Shown: positions 1 through 9,206 of the stretch, piece after piece
How positions within the stretch are numbered: position 1 is the first letter of the stretch
Layout of the letters: every line of letters starts with the position of its first letter
Origin: Sphingomonas sp. SUN019
GTDB lineage: Bacteria > Pseudomonadota > Alphaproteobacteria > Sphingomonadales > Sphingomonadaceae
DNA: 64,000 bases
Assembly: GCF_024758705.1 (NCBI RefSeq)
Contig: NZ_CP096971.1
Coordinates: 2,294,001 to 2,358,000 of the forward strand
Direction: 5' to 3'
Notes under the pieces: generated by a model
What the model was told of the DNA's origin: nothing
The model's database searches: none
Seen by the model: the letters and a program-made list of their open reading frames with translations, nothing else
Position numbers and translations under genes: made by a program

Positions 1-5
1 GGCCT

Positions 6-2198
6 TCACTGGTTCGGGCGGTCTTCCTCAGGGGCGATTTCGCGCGAATCATAGGTCCGCGTGCGCGGAGCGTCGCGCACCGGATCGCGACCGGTGACCC
101 GGTCGATCCAGTCCTGATCCATGCGTTGTTCGGGTTGACCCTGACGTTGTGGTTGGCGTTGCGGCGGGGCGGCGGGAATCGGATAGCCGTCCTCGTCGAC
201 CTGCACCGGCGCGCGCTCGGCTTGAGGCGACGGGCGTTCGACTCCTTGACCGGGGACGAGCTGTTCGTCGACCGGCGCGCCCTGATCGCCGCCGACCGGA
301 TTGCCGTCCTCATCGACGAACAGCCCGTTGTCGGGCTCGCCGAAATAGCTCTCCTCGTCCGGCTCCATCTGCCATTCTGGCAACGTCACCTGCGTATCGA
401 ACTGCTCGATCGGGCGTTTGGCGACCGCGGCTTTCATGAATTGCGCAAAGGCTTGCGCAGGGGCCTGTCCGCCGCTGAGGCCGCCGACTGCGCGCGCGTC
501 GTCGCGACCCATCCACACGCCGGTGGTGATGCCGCTGGAGAAGCCCAGGAACCAGCCGTCCTTCGACGAACTGGTCGTACCGGTCTTGCCCGCCACCGGC
601 CGTCCGATCTGCGCCGAACGGCCGGTGCCGGTGGCGACCGCGGTTTGCAGGAGGTCGGTCATCTGCGCCGCGACATAGGGTGCGACCAGCACGCGGCTGC
701 GATCGACCTCATGCTGATAGATTACTTCGTTGTTCGCGGTCACGCGCGTGATCCCGAACGGCGTTACCGCCACTCCCTTGTTGGCGACGCTGGCGAAGGC
801 GCGGGTCATGTCGATCAGTCGCACGTCGGACGTGCCGAGGACCATCGATGGGTGGGTGTTGACCGCAGTCGTGATGCCGAAGCGCCGCGCCATGTCGGCG
901 ACGGTCGCGAAACCGACCTGTTGCCCCAGCTTCGCCGCGATCGTGTTGAGCGAATAAGCAAACGCGGTGCGCAGCGTCACCTGGCCAGAATTGCGGCGTG
1001 AGCTGTTGCGCGGGGACCAGCCGTCGATAGTGACGGGTTCGTCGATCTCGGTGCTTTCGGGCGTCTTTCCGGCTTCCAATGCCGCAAGATAGACGAACAA
1101 TTTGAACGATGATCCCGGCTGACGTTCGGCCTGCGTCGCGCGATTGTAGATCGACGCGACGTAATCGCGGCCGCCGACCATCGCGCGTACCGACCCGTCG
1201 CGGTCGAGCGCAACCAGCGCGCCTTGCGTGCCCTTGGGTGAATTGGCGCGGATCGCGGCGTCGGCGGCGCGCTGCATCGACAGGTCGAGGGTGGTCCACA
1301 CCTCCAGCGGCTTTTCGGTCTCGTCGATCAGCAGGTCGAGTTGTGGCAGCGCCCAGTCGGTGAAGTAGCGCACGCTGTTCTGCTTCGGCTCGGGCGCGAG
1401 CTTCACCGCCTGCGGATCGGCCGCGCGCGCCTGCGTCGCGGTGATCGCGCCGGTGTCCTGCATCACCTGCAGCACCACCTGCGCGCGGTCGACCGCGGCC
1501 TGCGCATCGGCGGTGGGGGAGTAATTGGAGGGGGCTTTCACAAGCCCGGCGATGATCGCGGCCTCGGACAGTGTCAGTTCGTTCGCGCCGTGCCCGAAGA
1601 ACTTCCGCGCCGCGGCGTCGATGCCGTACGCGCCGCCGCCGTAATAGACCTTGTTCAAGTACAGTTCGAGAATCTGATCCTTCGAAAATTTGCGCTCCAT
1701 CGCCAGCGCGAGAATCCATTCGCGGAATTTCCGTCCGAATTTCTTCTGGTTGTTCAGGAACACGTTGCGCGCCAGCTGCTGCGTGATCGTCGATCCGCCC
1801 TGCGTCCAGCGCCCGCGGTCGTACCGGACCTTCACCGATCGCGCGACGCCGATCGGGTCGACGCCCAGATGGCTGCGAAAGCGGCGATCCTCGACCGCGA
1901 TCGTAGCGTCGCGCATCACGGCGGGAATGCGCGAATAGTCCAGCCAGTCGCCGTAGCTTGGCCCCATCGACACCAGCACGGTGCCGTCGGCGGCATGAAC
2001 GCGGATCATCTGCCCGTTGGGGGACGATTTCAGTTCGTCGAAGCTGGGGAGCTGCGCTTTCGCGATATAGACCGCAGTGACCAGCGCGCCGATCGCCAGC
2101 ACGACGGCGACCAGCGACAGCTTGATCGCGAGCGAGACACGGCGACGCCAGGGCGAACGTGGCGGCTTGGTCGAACGGGGGGAGGGGGCACGGGCCAT
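6..2198 (-). CDS. Class A penicillin-binding protein (PBP1A family)
   Basis: Bifunctional peptidoglycan synthase of the inner membrane that polymerises and cross-links glycan strands in the periplasm. The 730-residue protein has a basic N-terminus, one membrane segment at about 24-46, a GT51 transglycosylase domain (about 60-240, catalytic Glu103 in VEDRRF, QGGSTITQQLARN at 133-145) and a transpeptidase domain with the three canonical motifs S363-SFK366, S416-L-N418 and K538-T-G540. The C-terminal 120 residues are rich in Pro, Gln and acidic residues and look disordered. The stop lies at the window edge but the gene is complete. It runs in the same direction as msrB, but a 36-bp perfect hairpin lies between them, so it is probably transcribed separately. 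Family assignment is secure; the exact paralogue name is not. Confidence 0.94.
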   Translation of the reverse strand: MARAPSPRSTKPPRSPWRRRVSLAIKLSLVAVVLAIGALVTAVYIAKAQLPSFDELKSSPNGQMIRVHAADGTVLVSMGPSYGDWLDYSRIPAVMRDATIAVEDRRFRSHLGVDPIGVARSVKVRYDRGRWTQGGSTITQQLARNVFLNNQKKFGRKFREWILALAMERKFSKDQILELYLNKVYYGGGAYGIDAAARKFFGHGANELTLSEAAIIAGLVKAPSNYSPTADAQAAVDRAQVVLQVMQDTGAITATQARAADPQAVKLAPEPKQNSVRYFTDWALPQLDLLIDETEKPLEVWTTLDLSMQRAADAAIRANSPKGTQGALVALDRDGSVRAMVGGRDYVASIYNRATQAERQPGSSFKLFVYLAALEAGKTPESTEIDEPVTIDGWSPRNSSRRNSGQVTLRTAFAYSLNTIAAKLGQQVGFATVADMARRFGITTAVNTHPSMVLGTSDVRLIDMTRAFASVANKGVAVTPFGITRVTANNEVIYQHEVDRSRVLVAPYVAAQMTDLLQTAVATGTGRSAQIGRPVAGKTGTTSSSKDGWFLGFSSGITTGVWMGRDDARAVGGLSGGQAPAQAFAQFMKAAVAKRPIEQFDTQVTLPEWQMEPDEESYFGEPDNGLFVDEDGNPVGGDQGAPVDEQLVPGQGVERPSPQAERAPVQVDEDGYPIPAAPPQRQPQRQGQPEQRMDQDWIDRVTGRDPVRDAPRTRTYDSREIAPEEDRPNQ

Positions 2199-2281
2199 CG
2201 GATACCGCTTGGCGGATAGAAGCTTAGGCCGTGGTTAACAAGAAATGGGTTTGCGCGTTCTTTGACGCCCTCTCGGGCGCA

Positions 2282-2366
2282 AGTCGGTGCCAGCCCGCTC
2301 CCCCTCCCGGCCACCCACACGGTATCCTGATGGGTGGCCGGGAGGGGGAGCGGGCTGGCACCGACT
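2282..2366. repeat. Long perfect inverted repeat (36-bp arms, 13-nt loop)
   Basis: Positions 2282-2317 are the exact reverse complement of 2331-2366, with a 13-nt loop. It lies downstream of msrB and upstream of the PBP gene, both on the minus strand. There is no T-tract, so it may be a dispersed intergenic palindrome that also stops or processes the msrB transcript rather than a classical terminator. Confidence 0.85.
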
Positions 2367-2388
2367 ATCGGCGTGAGCCGATCAAAAC

Positions 2389-2781
2389 CTAACGCCCATG
2401 AAAATCGAGCGAGATCGAATTCATGCAGTAACGCTGGCCGGTCGGCGGCGGACCATCGGGAAAGACGTGGCCGAGATGGCTGTCGCAACGCGCGCAGCGG
2501 GTTTCGACGCGCGTCATGCCGTGACTGGTGTCGGAATGGTCGGTCACCGCATCGGGTTCGATCGGCTGCGTGAAGCTGGGCCAGCCCGAGCCCGAATCAT
2601 ATTTGTCCGCGCTGTCGAACAACGGTTGCCCGCAGGCGGCGCACGCATACGTCCCGTCGGCCTTGTTGTCGTTCAGCCGCCCGGCGAAGGCGCGTTCGGT
2701 GCCCGCCTCGCGCAGCACATGATATTGCTCGGGGGTCAGGCGCTTGCGCCATTCGGCTTCGGACAGGTTCAGTGTTTCCAT
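2389..2781 (-). CDS. msrB: Peptide-methionine (R)-S-oxide reductase MsrB
   Basis: Reduces methionine-R-sulfoxide in oxidised proteins. The 130-residue protein has normal family length and carries both zinc-binding pairs, C47-x2-C50 and C96-x2-C99, and the catalytic Cys119 in RYCMN, plus the SGWPSF signature near 65-70. The ATG at 2781 is chosen because the homology begins there ([11 protein letters not shown]); the open frame continues upstream but only as a shadow of the next gene. It is followed by the strong hairpin at 2282-2366. The upstream neighbour on the same strand is the FAD oxidoreductase of the polyketide operon, 32 bp away, so read-through from that operon is possible. Confidence 0.95.
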   Translation of the reverse strand: METLNLSEAEWRKRLTPEQYHVLREAGTERAFAGRLNDNKADGTYACAACGQPLFDSADKYDSGSGWPSFTQPIEPDAVTDHSDTSHGMTRVETRCARCDSHLGHVFPDGPPPTGQRYCMNSISLDFHGR

Positions 2782-2813
2782 GGTTACGAATTTCGGTGCG
2801 CCGGGCGGGTTGT

Positions 2814-3905
2814 TCAAGCGATTTCGTGCGGTATCCGCGTCGCGCTCGCGCTGATCCCGACCAGCGGCGGGAAAAGACGTGCCGCGGCAAGCAGTAACGG
2901 CGCGGTGGCACGGTTCTCCGCCAGCATCCGGATTACGCCCGCCACCGCGATCGGCCGGGCGATGCGGCGTCCGAACGCGCGTTGCCAATCTGCGCCATCG
3001 CCACCTCCGATTCGCGCCGCCGCCGCCGACACCCCACTGGCGATCGCGATTCCCATGCCTTCGCCCGCCAGCGACGGAATGACGCCAGCCTGGTCGCCGA
3101 GCCGGAACAGCCCCGCGACGCCCTCTGTCGCGCGCCATCCGTAGGGCACGTTGGCGACCGCATCGAGTCCGCCGCCCTGCCGGTACGCCAGCCGCTCGCC
3201 TAGTTGCGGATGATCGCGCGCGAGGCCGGCGAGCAGTTTTTCGGGATCGCCCGCCTCCTGCAGCCGTGAGCGATGCACCGCCATGCACAGATTGCCCGCG
3301 CCATCCTCCTGAAGGTCCAGCCCGGCATAGCCGCGATCGAAGGCGTGGAGTTCGATCGCATCGCCGACCAGCCGTGTCAGTCCCGGCGCAGGGCCGAGCC
3401 GGACGCGCAGGCCGAGCGCCGGGTCATTTCCGCGCGCCGCGGCGGGCCGCACGAGGCCACGCACGTCATGCTTGCCGCTGGCCAGGAACAGCGCGTCAGC
3501 CGCGATCGACGACCCGTCGTCGAGCCGAACTTCGTCGTCGATCGCGCGCACCGCGACGCCGCGCTCGACCGCCGCGCCGTCATCGATCGCGCGCTGGAGC
3601 AGGAGCGTGTCCAGCCGGTGTCGCGAAACGCCCTTGGCCGGGGCGGGCAGGGGGGCCTCCGTCGTCCGATCGCCGACGAACAACCGCACCCGCGAAATGC
3701 TGGCCGGGTTCAGGTCGTCGGATGCGACGCCCAGCCGCTCCAGCGCGGCGAGCGTCCGCCAGCTAAGGAATCCGCCGCACAAGGCATCGCCCGTCTCGCG
3801 CGTCCGCTCGATCAGCAGATGCGGTGCCTCGGCGCGCGCCAGCATGATAGCCGCCGCCGCGCCCGCCGGGCCGCCACCGACGATCAGCGTCGGCGTTCGA
3901 CGCAC
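2814..3905 (-). CDS. FAD-dependent oxidoreductase of the type III PKS operon
   Basis: Flavoprotein of the geranylgeranyl-reductase / phenol-hydroxylase superfamily. An N-terminal dinucleotide fold begins at residue 5 ([14 protein letters not shown]), and a second FAD motif reads [17 protein letters not shown], with the Gly-Asp typical of the family. About 363 residues. I chose the GTG at 3905 because the Rossmann fold starts just after it; it overlaps the methyltransferase by 22 bp. As the last gene of a PKS-methyltransferase-oxidoreductase operon, it probably oxidises or hydroxylates an alkylresorcinol or alkylpyrone product, for example towards a quinone. That role is inferred from context; the fold is clear. 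Confidence 0.85.
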   Translation of the reverse strand: MRRTPTLIVGGGPAGAAAAIMLARAEAPHLLIERTRETGDALCGGFLSWRTLAALERLGVASDDLNPASISRVRLFVGDRTTEAPLPAPAKGVSRHRLDTLLLQRAIDDGAAVERGVAVRAIDDEVRLDDGSSIAADALFLASGKHDVRGLVRPAAARGNDPALGLRVRLGPAPGLTRLVGDAIELHAFDRGYAGLDLQEDGAGNLCMAVHRSRLQEAGDPEKLLAGLARDHPQLGERLAYRQGGGLDAVANVPYGWRATEGVAGLFRLGDQAGVIPSLAGEGMGIAIASGVSAAAARIGGGDGADWQRAFGRRIARPIAVAGVIRMLAENRATAPLLLAAARLFPPLVGISASATRIPHEIA

Positions 3906-4573
3906 AGCCGGAACGGAAAGACGCGGTGGACTGTGGCATCCGCGATGCCGGCCTCGGCCAGGATCGGCGGCCATTCGGCGGGTCGATAGCTGCGTGCGAT
4001 CGACAGCGTGCCGTCCAGCCGCACAATACGGTGCCAGCCGAACACGCGCGCAAGAATCGGGAAACCCCAATGCGCGAAACCGTGTCGGTGGAGGTCGTTG
4101 ACCAGCCAGCCGACCGCCGCGTGATGCTCCATGAAACGCAGGAAGGCGATCAACTGGTCGTGTGTCATATGATGCACAACGATGCTGGAGATGACGAGAT
4201 CCCAATGTTCGCCCGCCAGATCGGCATAGTCGCCGGTGATCCAGCGGATGCTGCTGCCAGGCGGCGTATGCGCACGCGCTGCGCGCTCGCTGCGCGGGTT
4301 CAGGTCGATGCCGACCAGATCGAACGTGCGTCCGTGCCGCGAACCCCACCGCTCGATCCGCCGCAGCATGTCGCCGTCACCGAACCCGACGTCGAGCAGG
4401 CGGTACGTCCCGCCCGCCTCGGTTACGCGCGACAGGAAACCCAGCGTTGGCCGCGCCGCCATCGTCACGACATTGACCTTCGCGAGATCGCCGACGACCG
4501 CGGCGTAGGTGTCCGCATCCAGATCGTCGGCGTCCATCAATTCGTCCTGCTGGGCGCGGACGGACAGGGTCAC
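3884..4573 (-). CDS. SAM-dependent methyltransferase of the type III PKS operon
   Basis: Class I methyltransferase of 229 residues. SAM-binding motif I is LLDVGFGDGDMLRRIE (about 59-74), followed by the acidic end of strand 2 (LVGIDLNP) and a motif-III-like stretch DLVISSIVVHHM. The ATG at 4573 overlaps the PKS stop codon as ATGA, so the two are translationally coupled. It probably O- or C-methylates the polyketide made by the upstream enzyme; the substrate is not visible in the sequence. The same three-gene order (type III PKS, methyltransferase, FAD oxidoreductase) is common in sphingomonads as far as I know. Confidence 0.86.
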   Translation of the reverse strand: MTLSVRAQQDELMDADDLDADTYAAVVGDLAKVNVVTMAARPTLGFLSRVTEAGGTYRLLDVGFGDGDMLRRIERWGSRHGRTFDLVGIDLNPRSERAARAHTPPGSSIRWITGDYADLAGEHWDLVISSIVVHHMTHDQLIAFLRFMEHHAAVGWLVNDLHRHGFAHWGFPILARVFGWHRIVRLDGTLSIARSYRPAEWPPILAEAGIADATVHRVFPFRLCVERRR

Positions 4574-5637
4574 GGCGCGCTCGCGAACGCAAAACCTTCG
4601 GCGGCAAGGCCGGGACCGAAGGCGAGCGCGACGCCCTGTTCAATCCGCGGACCGCCCAGCAGGCGCGCAAGAACGAACATCAGGGTCGCCGACGACATAT
4701 TGCCATCCTGTCGCAGCACCGCGCGCGATTCGGTCAGCGCATCGCGCGGCAGGTGCAGCGCACTTTCTACCGCATCCAGGATCGACCGGCCACCGGCATG
4801 GACCGCCCACCCGTCGATCGCCTGCGGATCATGCCCGCCGGTCGCCGCGCGTGCGAAATCCCGGTCGGCCAGACCCGTCGCAATCCGCGCGGGTACCTCG
4901 CCTGACAGATGCATCGCGAAGCCGCGGTCGGTGACATCCCAGCGGATCAGATCGTCCGAATCGGGGAGCGTCGTCGCGAACGGCTGGCCGAGTGCGAAGC
5001 CGCGCGGATCGGCGGTGACGATCGCGGCCGCTGCGCCGTCGCCGAATTGGAGCATCGCCAACAACGCCTCGATCTCATCGGTGGCTTGCAGGTGCAGCGT
5101 CGAGAGTTCCACCGTTACGACCAGCACCCGTGCGTCCGGTTCAGACCGCACGATGTGACGGGCGGTACGAAGAGCTGCGACCGCGGCGTAGCAGCCCATG
5201 AAGCCGATCAGCGTGCGTTCGACCGACGGCGACAGGCCGATACGTTTGGTGATGATCTGGTCGATGCCCGGTGCGACGAAGCCCGTGCAACTCGCCACCA
5301 CAAGATGCGTCACGCCGCCCGGCGGCTCGCCCAGCGCTTCGATCGCCTTAATCGCGAGCGCGGGGGCGGCCTCGGCGTAGAGCGCCATCCGCGCGGCTGT
5401 GCCCGGATGCGGTTCGGCGGCGTAGAAACCGCCCGGACCGACCGGGGAGACGGTGGCGGGCAGCACCGACCATCGGTGATCGATCCCCGATCGCGCCGCC
5501 ATCCGGTCGAACAGCCGCGCCTTTTCAGCCGGCAGCCGCGCACGCGCCCACGCCACGAAGGCGTGGTGGATGTCGTGGCCCGGCACCGCGGTGCCGATGG
5601 CGTTCAGGTAAGCGGACAAGATGGGTTCGGCCTTCAA
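4570..5637 (-). CDS. Type III polyketide synthase (chalcone/stilbene synthase family)
   Basis: Homodimeric ketosynthase that extends an acyl-CoA starter with malonyl-CoA and cyclises the chain. The 355-residue protein shows the full catalytic triad: Cys149 in FMGCYAA, His280 in WAVHAGG and Asn313 in DGNMSSAT. The C-terminal GPG loop (FGPG, 340-343) is present. The start is a TTG at 5637 preceded by a weak GGCGG; no ATG lies in frame nearby, so the exact N-terminus is uncertain. First gene of the three-gene operon and 36 bp downstream of a GST gene on the same strand. The product is probably an alkylresorcinol- or alkylpyrone-type lipid; product class is inference. Confidence 0.93.
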   Translation of the reverse strand: MKAEPILSAYLNAIGTAVPGHDIHHAFVAWARARLPAEKARLFDRMAARSGIDHRWSVLPATVSPVGPGGFYAAEPHPGTAARMALYAEAAPALAIKAIEALGEPPGGVTHLVVASCTGFVAPGIDQIITKRIGLSPSVERTLIGFMGCYAAVAALRTARHIVRSEPDARVLVVTVELSTLHLQATDEIEALLAMLQFGDGAAAAIVTADPRGFALGQPFATTLPDSDDLIRWDVTDRGFAMHLSGEVPARIATGLADRDFARAATGGHDPQAIDGWAVHAGGRSILDAVESALHLPRDALTESRAVLRQDGNMSSATLMFVLARLLGGPRIEQGVALAFGPGLAAEGFAFASAP

Positions 5638-5673
5638 TTCATCCGCCCAACGCGCGAGTGCGGGGGGTCGGGC

Positions 5674-6585
5674 TCAGGCGGCGGTGACGGCATAGCCCGC
5701 ACGCGGGAAATGGAGGTGGAGTTTTCCCAGATCGGCGGTGTCACGCGCGATCGTCACGCGCCCGGGCGACAGTGACACCAATGTCCCCGCGACCGGATCA
5801 CGGCCATAGTCGTCGGCCGCCACCGTCACCGCTTCGCCCGGCGAAAGCCGCTGCGGATCGTCGGCGTCGTGCGGCAGGGCAGCGGCGGGCGTCGCGTCGC
5901 GCGCGATGGCCAACGCATCTGTGCCGGTGATCTCGGTCCGCGTCCCGTGCCCGATCGCGGCGATCTTCGCCCGCCAATCCTGCACGCGCGGAAATCCCGC
6001 CAGCAATGTATCGGCGAGTTCGGGGAAGATGTTCGCGACGAACCACACGTTCATATACGCCGCGATGTCGGCGATTCCGGCCGCATCGCCCGACAGGAAC
6101 GGCGTATTCGCTAGCGCGCGTTCGATCCATGCGGCGTGCGCGCGCCATTGCGGTTCGGCCAGCGGGGCCATCGCCGCCATCGCCTGCGCGTCGAACGGCC
6201 GACCCGAGAGCGCCGCGCGGTCGGCGGCGAAGGCGGGATCGATGCGATCACCGATCCGCCCGAAGATCACGACGACGCTGGTCTGGAAGAACGCACGATC
6301 CGCCCAGAAATTCACCGCCCAGGCGGGACCGCGATCATGCCCCGGCGTGCGGCGCTCCAGCTCGGCGAGGATGACCTGACTGTCGAGGTAAACGTCCGCA
6401 CCGATCTGCATCACCGGCGCGCGGCGATACCCGCCGGTCAGCGGGATTAGGTCGGGCTTGGGCAGCATGTTCGGCGTCAGCACCGACGCCCAGTCGAGCG
6501 CCTTCAGCCCGCACATCAGCCGCACCTTCTCCGAGAACGGCGACGCATCGTAATGGTGCAGGATCACGCGATCATCAGCCGGCAT
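5674..6585 (-). CDS. Glutathione S-transferase family protein with C-terminal extension
   Basis: 303 residues: an N-terminal thioredoxin-fold GST domain (HHYDASPFSEKVRLMCG near the start, then a cis-Pro loop RRAPVMQIG and the glutathione-binding DSQVI), a helical C-terminal domain, and about 80 extra residues after position 220 with no obvious motif. The ATG at 6585 is preceded by GGGAGAG, better than the upstream in-frame alternatives. It could conjugate or isomerise a catabolic intermediate, since it sits at the edge of the aromatic block, or belong with the downstream PKS operon 36 bp away. The 5' region faces the conserved promoter box of the divergent FAH gene. Confidence 0.85.
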   Translation of the reverse strand: MPADDRVILHHYDASPFSEKVRLMCGLKALDWASVLTPNMLPKPDLIPLTGGYRRAPVMQIGADVYLDSQVILAELERRTPGHDRGPAWAVNFWADRAFFQTSVVVIFGRIGDRIDPAFAADRAALSGRPFDAQAMAAMAPLAEPQWRAHAAWIERALANTPFLSGDAAGIADIAAYMNVWFVANIFPELADTLLAGFPRVQDWRAKIAAIGHGTRTEITGTDALAIARDATPAAALPHDADDPQRLSPGEAVTVAADDYGRDPVAGTLVSLSPGRVTIARDTADLGKLHLHFPRAGYAVTAA

Positions 6586-6680
6586 CGTATCTCTCCCGTA
6601 TCGATCTGCGATACGCGCCACCACGGCGCGACGCTACCCAATCCGGGGGGCGAGGCGTCACGTAGAAAGCGCTGCATGCA

Positions 6681-6741
6681 ATACCGGCACACATCTGACG
6701 ATCATGATTGCCGTCATGTATAAATTCTCTATAACGGGAAT
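6681..6741 (+). promoter_or_regulatory. Predicted promoter and operator region of the FAH gene
   Basis: Contains, in order, CACACATCTGACGATC (6688-6703), a -35 TTGCCG (6708-6713), a 16-nt spacer and a -10 TATAAC (6730-6735). The imperfect 18-bp inverted repeat ATTC-N10-GAAT (6724-6741) overlies the -10. The whole arrangement, including the 19/20 identical stretch starting ATACCGGCA, is repeated at 28737-28798. Transcription would start about 70 nt before the GTG at 6816. Confidence 0.7.
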
Positions 6742-6815
6742 AATAACCGACGGGCCGGACGGGTCATGCAGCGCGTCGATCCGGCGACCCGGCATCCGGA
6801 ACAAGGAGAAGATGC

Positions 6816-7790
6816 GTGAAACTCGCCACCCTCGACAACGGCACCCGTGACGGCCGTCTCGTGATCGTCTCGCGCGATCACGCCCGAGCGGTTCCGGCCG
6901 ACGGCATCGCCGCGACGCTGCAGGACGCGCTGGAACGGTGGAGCGAGGTCGAAGCGCCGCTCCGCGCGCTGGCCGACCGGTTGGCGGACGGGGAAGCGCC
7001 CGGTGCGATCGATTTCGTCGCGGGCGCCGCGCTGGCCCCGCTGCCGCGCACGTGGCAATGGCTCGACGGATCGGCGTACGACAGCCACGGGGCGTTGCTG
7101 CGGCTGATTTCGGGGCGGGATGCGCCGCCGAACGACGGACCTTTGATGTATCAGGGCCTGTCGCACCAATTCTATTCCGGCACCGCCGATTTTCCGACGC
7201 CGAGCGAGGCGAACAACATCGATTTCGAGGGCGAGTTCGGGATTATCGTCGACGACGTGCCGATGGGCGTGACCGCCGGCGAGGCCGCGGCGCACATCAA
7301 GCTGATCGTGCTGATCAACGACTGGTCGCTGCGCGGGTTCGCCCTGCGCGAATCCAGGATCGGCTTCGGCTGGGTGCAGGCCAAGCCGCCGTGCAGCCTT
7401 GCCCCGGTTGCGATCACGCCCGACGAACTGGGCGCGCACTGGCGCGACGGCCGGGTCGACCTGCCGCTGATCGTCGACTGGAACGGCGAGCGGTTCGGGG
7501 CGGCGGGTGGCTATGACATGAGCTGGTCGTTTCCCGAACACGTCGCGCATGCCGCGCGGACGCGGTCGTTGTGCGCCGGCACGATCATCGGCGGCGGCAC
7601 GGTGTCGAACGAGAACTATCGCGAGGTCGGCTCATCGTGCATCGCCGAGCGCCGCGGCATCGAGACGATCGACGAGGGCAAGCCGCGCACCGGGTTCATG
7701 AAGTTCAGCGATCGCGTGCGGATGGAGGCGACCCTGCCCAACGGCGCGCCGCTGTTCGGGGTGATCGACCAGCAGGTCGTTCAGGGATGA
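6816..7790 (+). CDS. Fumarylacetoacetate hydrolase family protein
   Basis: 324-residue FAH-fold hydrolase with an N-terminal domain and a C-terminal catalytic domain. The metal-binding core reads DFEGEFGIIVDD (about 139-150), with a conserved SLRG/LRESRIGFGWVQAK stretch and GTIIGGGTVSNEN near 255-265. The GTG start is supported by AAGGAG 6 nt upstream. It probably hydrolyses a C-C bond in an open-chain 2,4-diketo acid such as fumarylacetoacetate or an acylpyruvate. No homogentisate dioxygenase is in the window, so the true substrate may be a relative. It is transcribed alone, convergent with the TetR gene, from the promoter at 6681-6741. Confidence 0.9.
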   Translation: MKLATLDNGTRDGRLVIVSRDHARAVPADGIAATLQDALERWSEVEAPLRALADRLADGEAPGAIDFVAGAALAPLPRTWQWLDGSAYDSHGALLRLISGRDAPPNDGPLMYQGLSHQFYSGTADFPTPSEANNIDFEGEFGIIVDDVPMGVTAGEAAAHIKLIVLINDWSLRGFALRESRIGFGWVQAKPPCSLAPVAITPDELGAHWRDGRVDLPLIVDWNGERFGAAGGYDMSWSFPEHVAHAARTRSLCAGTIIGGGTVSNENYREVGSSCIAERRGIETIDEGKPRTGFMKFSDRVRMEATLPNGAPLFGVIDQQVVQG

Positions 7791-7844
7791 TCCACGAAGT
7801 CGCCGATTGAACGTCGCGCCGGACGCACCGCGCGCCGGCCAGCG

Positions 7845-8540
7845 TCAGCGTTTCCGCAGGCCATCGAGCACCAGCTTGCCCAGGAACATCTGGAAATCCG
7901 TGGTCAGCCTTTCCATGTCGGTGCTCTCGGGGACGAGTTCGCGGATCAGCGGTTCCGCCGATACGAAGAAGTCGCTCGCCCCGAGCACCGCCACGTACAG
8001 GAACAGAGGATCGGTCTCGACCAGTTCGCCGCCGCCATCGGCGCGCAGCAACGCGCGATAGAATTCGACCAGGTCGAGGTTCATGTCGCGGACGCGGGCG
8101 CGCGACTCCTCCGTGCCGTCCTCGGCCAGTTCTTCGAGCAGCAGACGGTGGAGAAACGGCGCACGGCGAACCAGTTGAACCGTGCGTGCGATATGGCTGG
8201 CCAGCGCAACGGACGGCTCGTCCTTCAGGTGGACGTTGCGCTGCGCGTGCGCGGTCACGCGATCGACAACCGCCACCAGCAAAGCGGCGCGATTGCCGAA
8301 ATAATAGCGCACCAGCGCAGGATCGGCGTTCGCCTCTTTCGCAATGCGCGAGATCGTCACGCGCGCCGGTGGCAGGGTGCGCAACAGCTTTTCGGTGGCC
8401 ATCAGCAGCCGTTCGCGCCCGACGTCATTCTCGCCCGAGACGGGCCGGCCTTTCCCGCGCTTCTTGGGGACAGCCTTGGATGGTGCGGCAGCCGTGGTCA
8501 TCGCGGCGGTATCCTGTTTCTGGTCAGGCTTGGCAACCAT
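7845..8540 (-). CDS. TetR/AcrR family transcriptional regulator
   Basis: 231 residues. The N-terminal tail is rich in Lys, Ala and Pro; the DNA-binding domain (about 40-90) has the typical helix-turn-helix VTISRIAKEANADPALVRYYFGNRAALL. The C-terminal ligand domain ends in FLGKLVLDGLRKR. It is the last gene of a six-gene minus-strand operon (amidohydrolase to TetR), 18 bp after the third-gene RraA stop, so it may be an autoregulated local repressor. It is a candidate to bind either of the two shared operator motifs in this block, probably with a pathway intermediate as ligand. Confidence 0.9.
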   Translation of the reverse strand: MVAKPDQKQDTAAMTTAAAPSKAVPKKRGKGRPVSGENDVGRERLLMATEKLLRTLPPARVTISRIAKEANADPALVRYYFGNRAALLVAVVDRVTAHAQRNVHLKDEPSVALASHIARTVQLVRRAPFLHRLLLEELAEDGTEESRARVRDMNLDLVEFYRALLRADGGGELVETDPLFLYVAVLGASDFFVSAEPLIRELVPESTDMERLTTDFQMFLGKLVLDGLRKR

Positions 8541-8558
8541 CGCGATCCTCGGCGAGGG

Positions 8559-9206
8559 TCAGTTGGGCCGTCGGGGATCGCCCGTTTCGCCGAAGCCGTA
8601 GATGTCGATCGTTCGCTCGCCTGCCCGGATACGCGCGATCTTGTTCGCCTCGTCGCGCTCGCGATCGGCCCCGGCGTCCAGCGCCTTAACGACGCTCGAC
8701 GCGGGGAGCACGATTACGCCATCGTGATCGCCGACGACCAGATCGCCGTGCGCCACCACAACGTCCCCGATGCGGATCGGCTGGCGAAGCCAGGCGGTCG
8801 CCTCATAACCTTTGATCGTGCCGTTCAGGCAAACGCCGTTGGCAAAGACCGGGAACGCCATCGTCGACAACCCAGCGACGTCGCGCACCCCGCCATCGAT
8901 CACCAGCCCACCCAACCGCTGCGCCATCGCCGCTTCGTTCAATATGTCGCCCCAATAGCCCCATTCGATTCCGCCGCTGGTCGATACGACCAGCACGTCG
9001 CCGGACGCGGCCTGATAGAGCGCGCGGTGGATCCATAGATTGTCGCCCGCGGGCACGTGAACGGTGAACGCCGGACCGGCGACGCGCATGTCGGACGCGA
9101 CCGGCTTGATCGCGGAGGGCAGCGCACCGATCCGCCCCGCCGCTTCGTGCAGCGTCGCCGCGCCGAGCCGGTTTGCCTCGGCAAGCTGGTCGGCGCTGTA
9201 GGTCAC
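8559..9206 (-). CDS. RraA-family protein (HMG/CHA aldolase-like), copy 1
   Basis: 215 residues of the RraA / class II 4-hydroxy-4-methyl-2-oxoglutarate aldolase fold. The diagnostic aldolase elements are visible: WGDILNEAA and, about 20 residues later, GGLVIDGGVRDV with the substrate-binding Arg and metal-binding Asp. Such enzymes split 4-carboxy-4-hydroxy-2-oxoadipate to pyruvate and oxaloacetate at the end of protocatechuate 4,5- and gallate pathways. The ATG at 9206 overlaps the stop of the next copy as ATGA. Because G-x20-R-D is intact, this copy is a good candidate for the active aldolase; it extends about 20 residues at the C-terminus beyond the core. Confidence 0.88.
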   Translation of the reverse strand: MTYSADQLAEANRLGAATLHEAAGRIGALPSAIKPVASDMRVAGPAFTVHVPAGDNLWIHRALYQAASGDVLVVSTSGGIEWGYWGDILNEAAMAQRLGGLVIDGGVRDVAGLSTMAFPVFANGVCLNGTIKGYEATAWLRQPIRIGDVVVAHGDLVVGDHDGVIVLPASSVVKALDAGADRERDEANKIARIRAGERTIDIYGFGETGDPRRPN

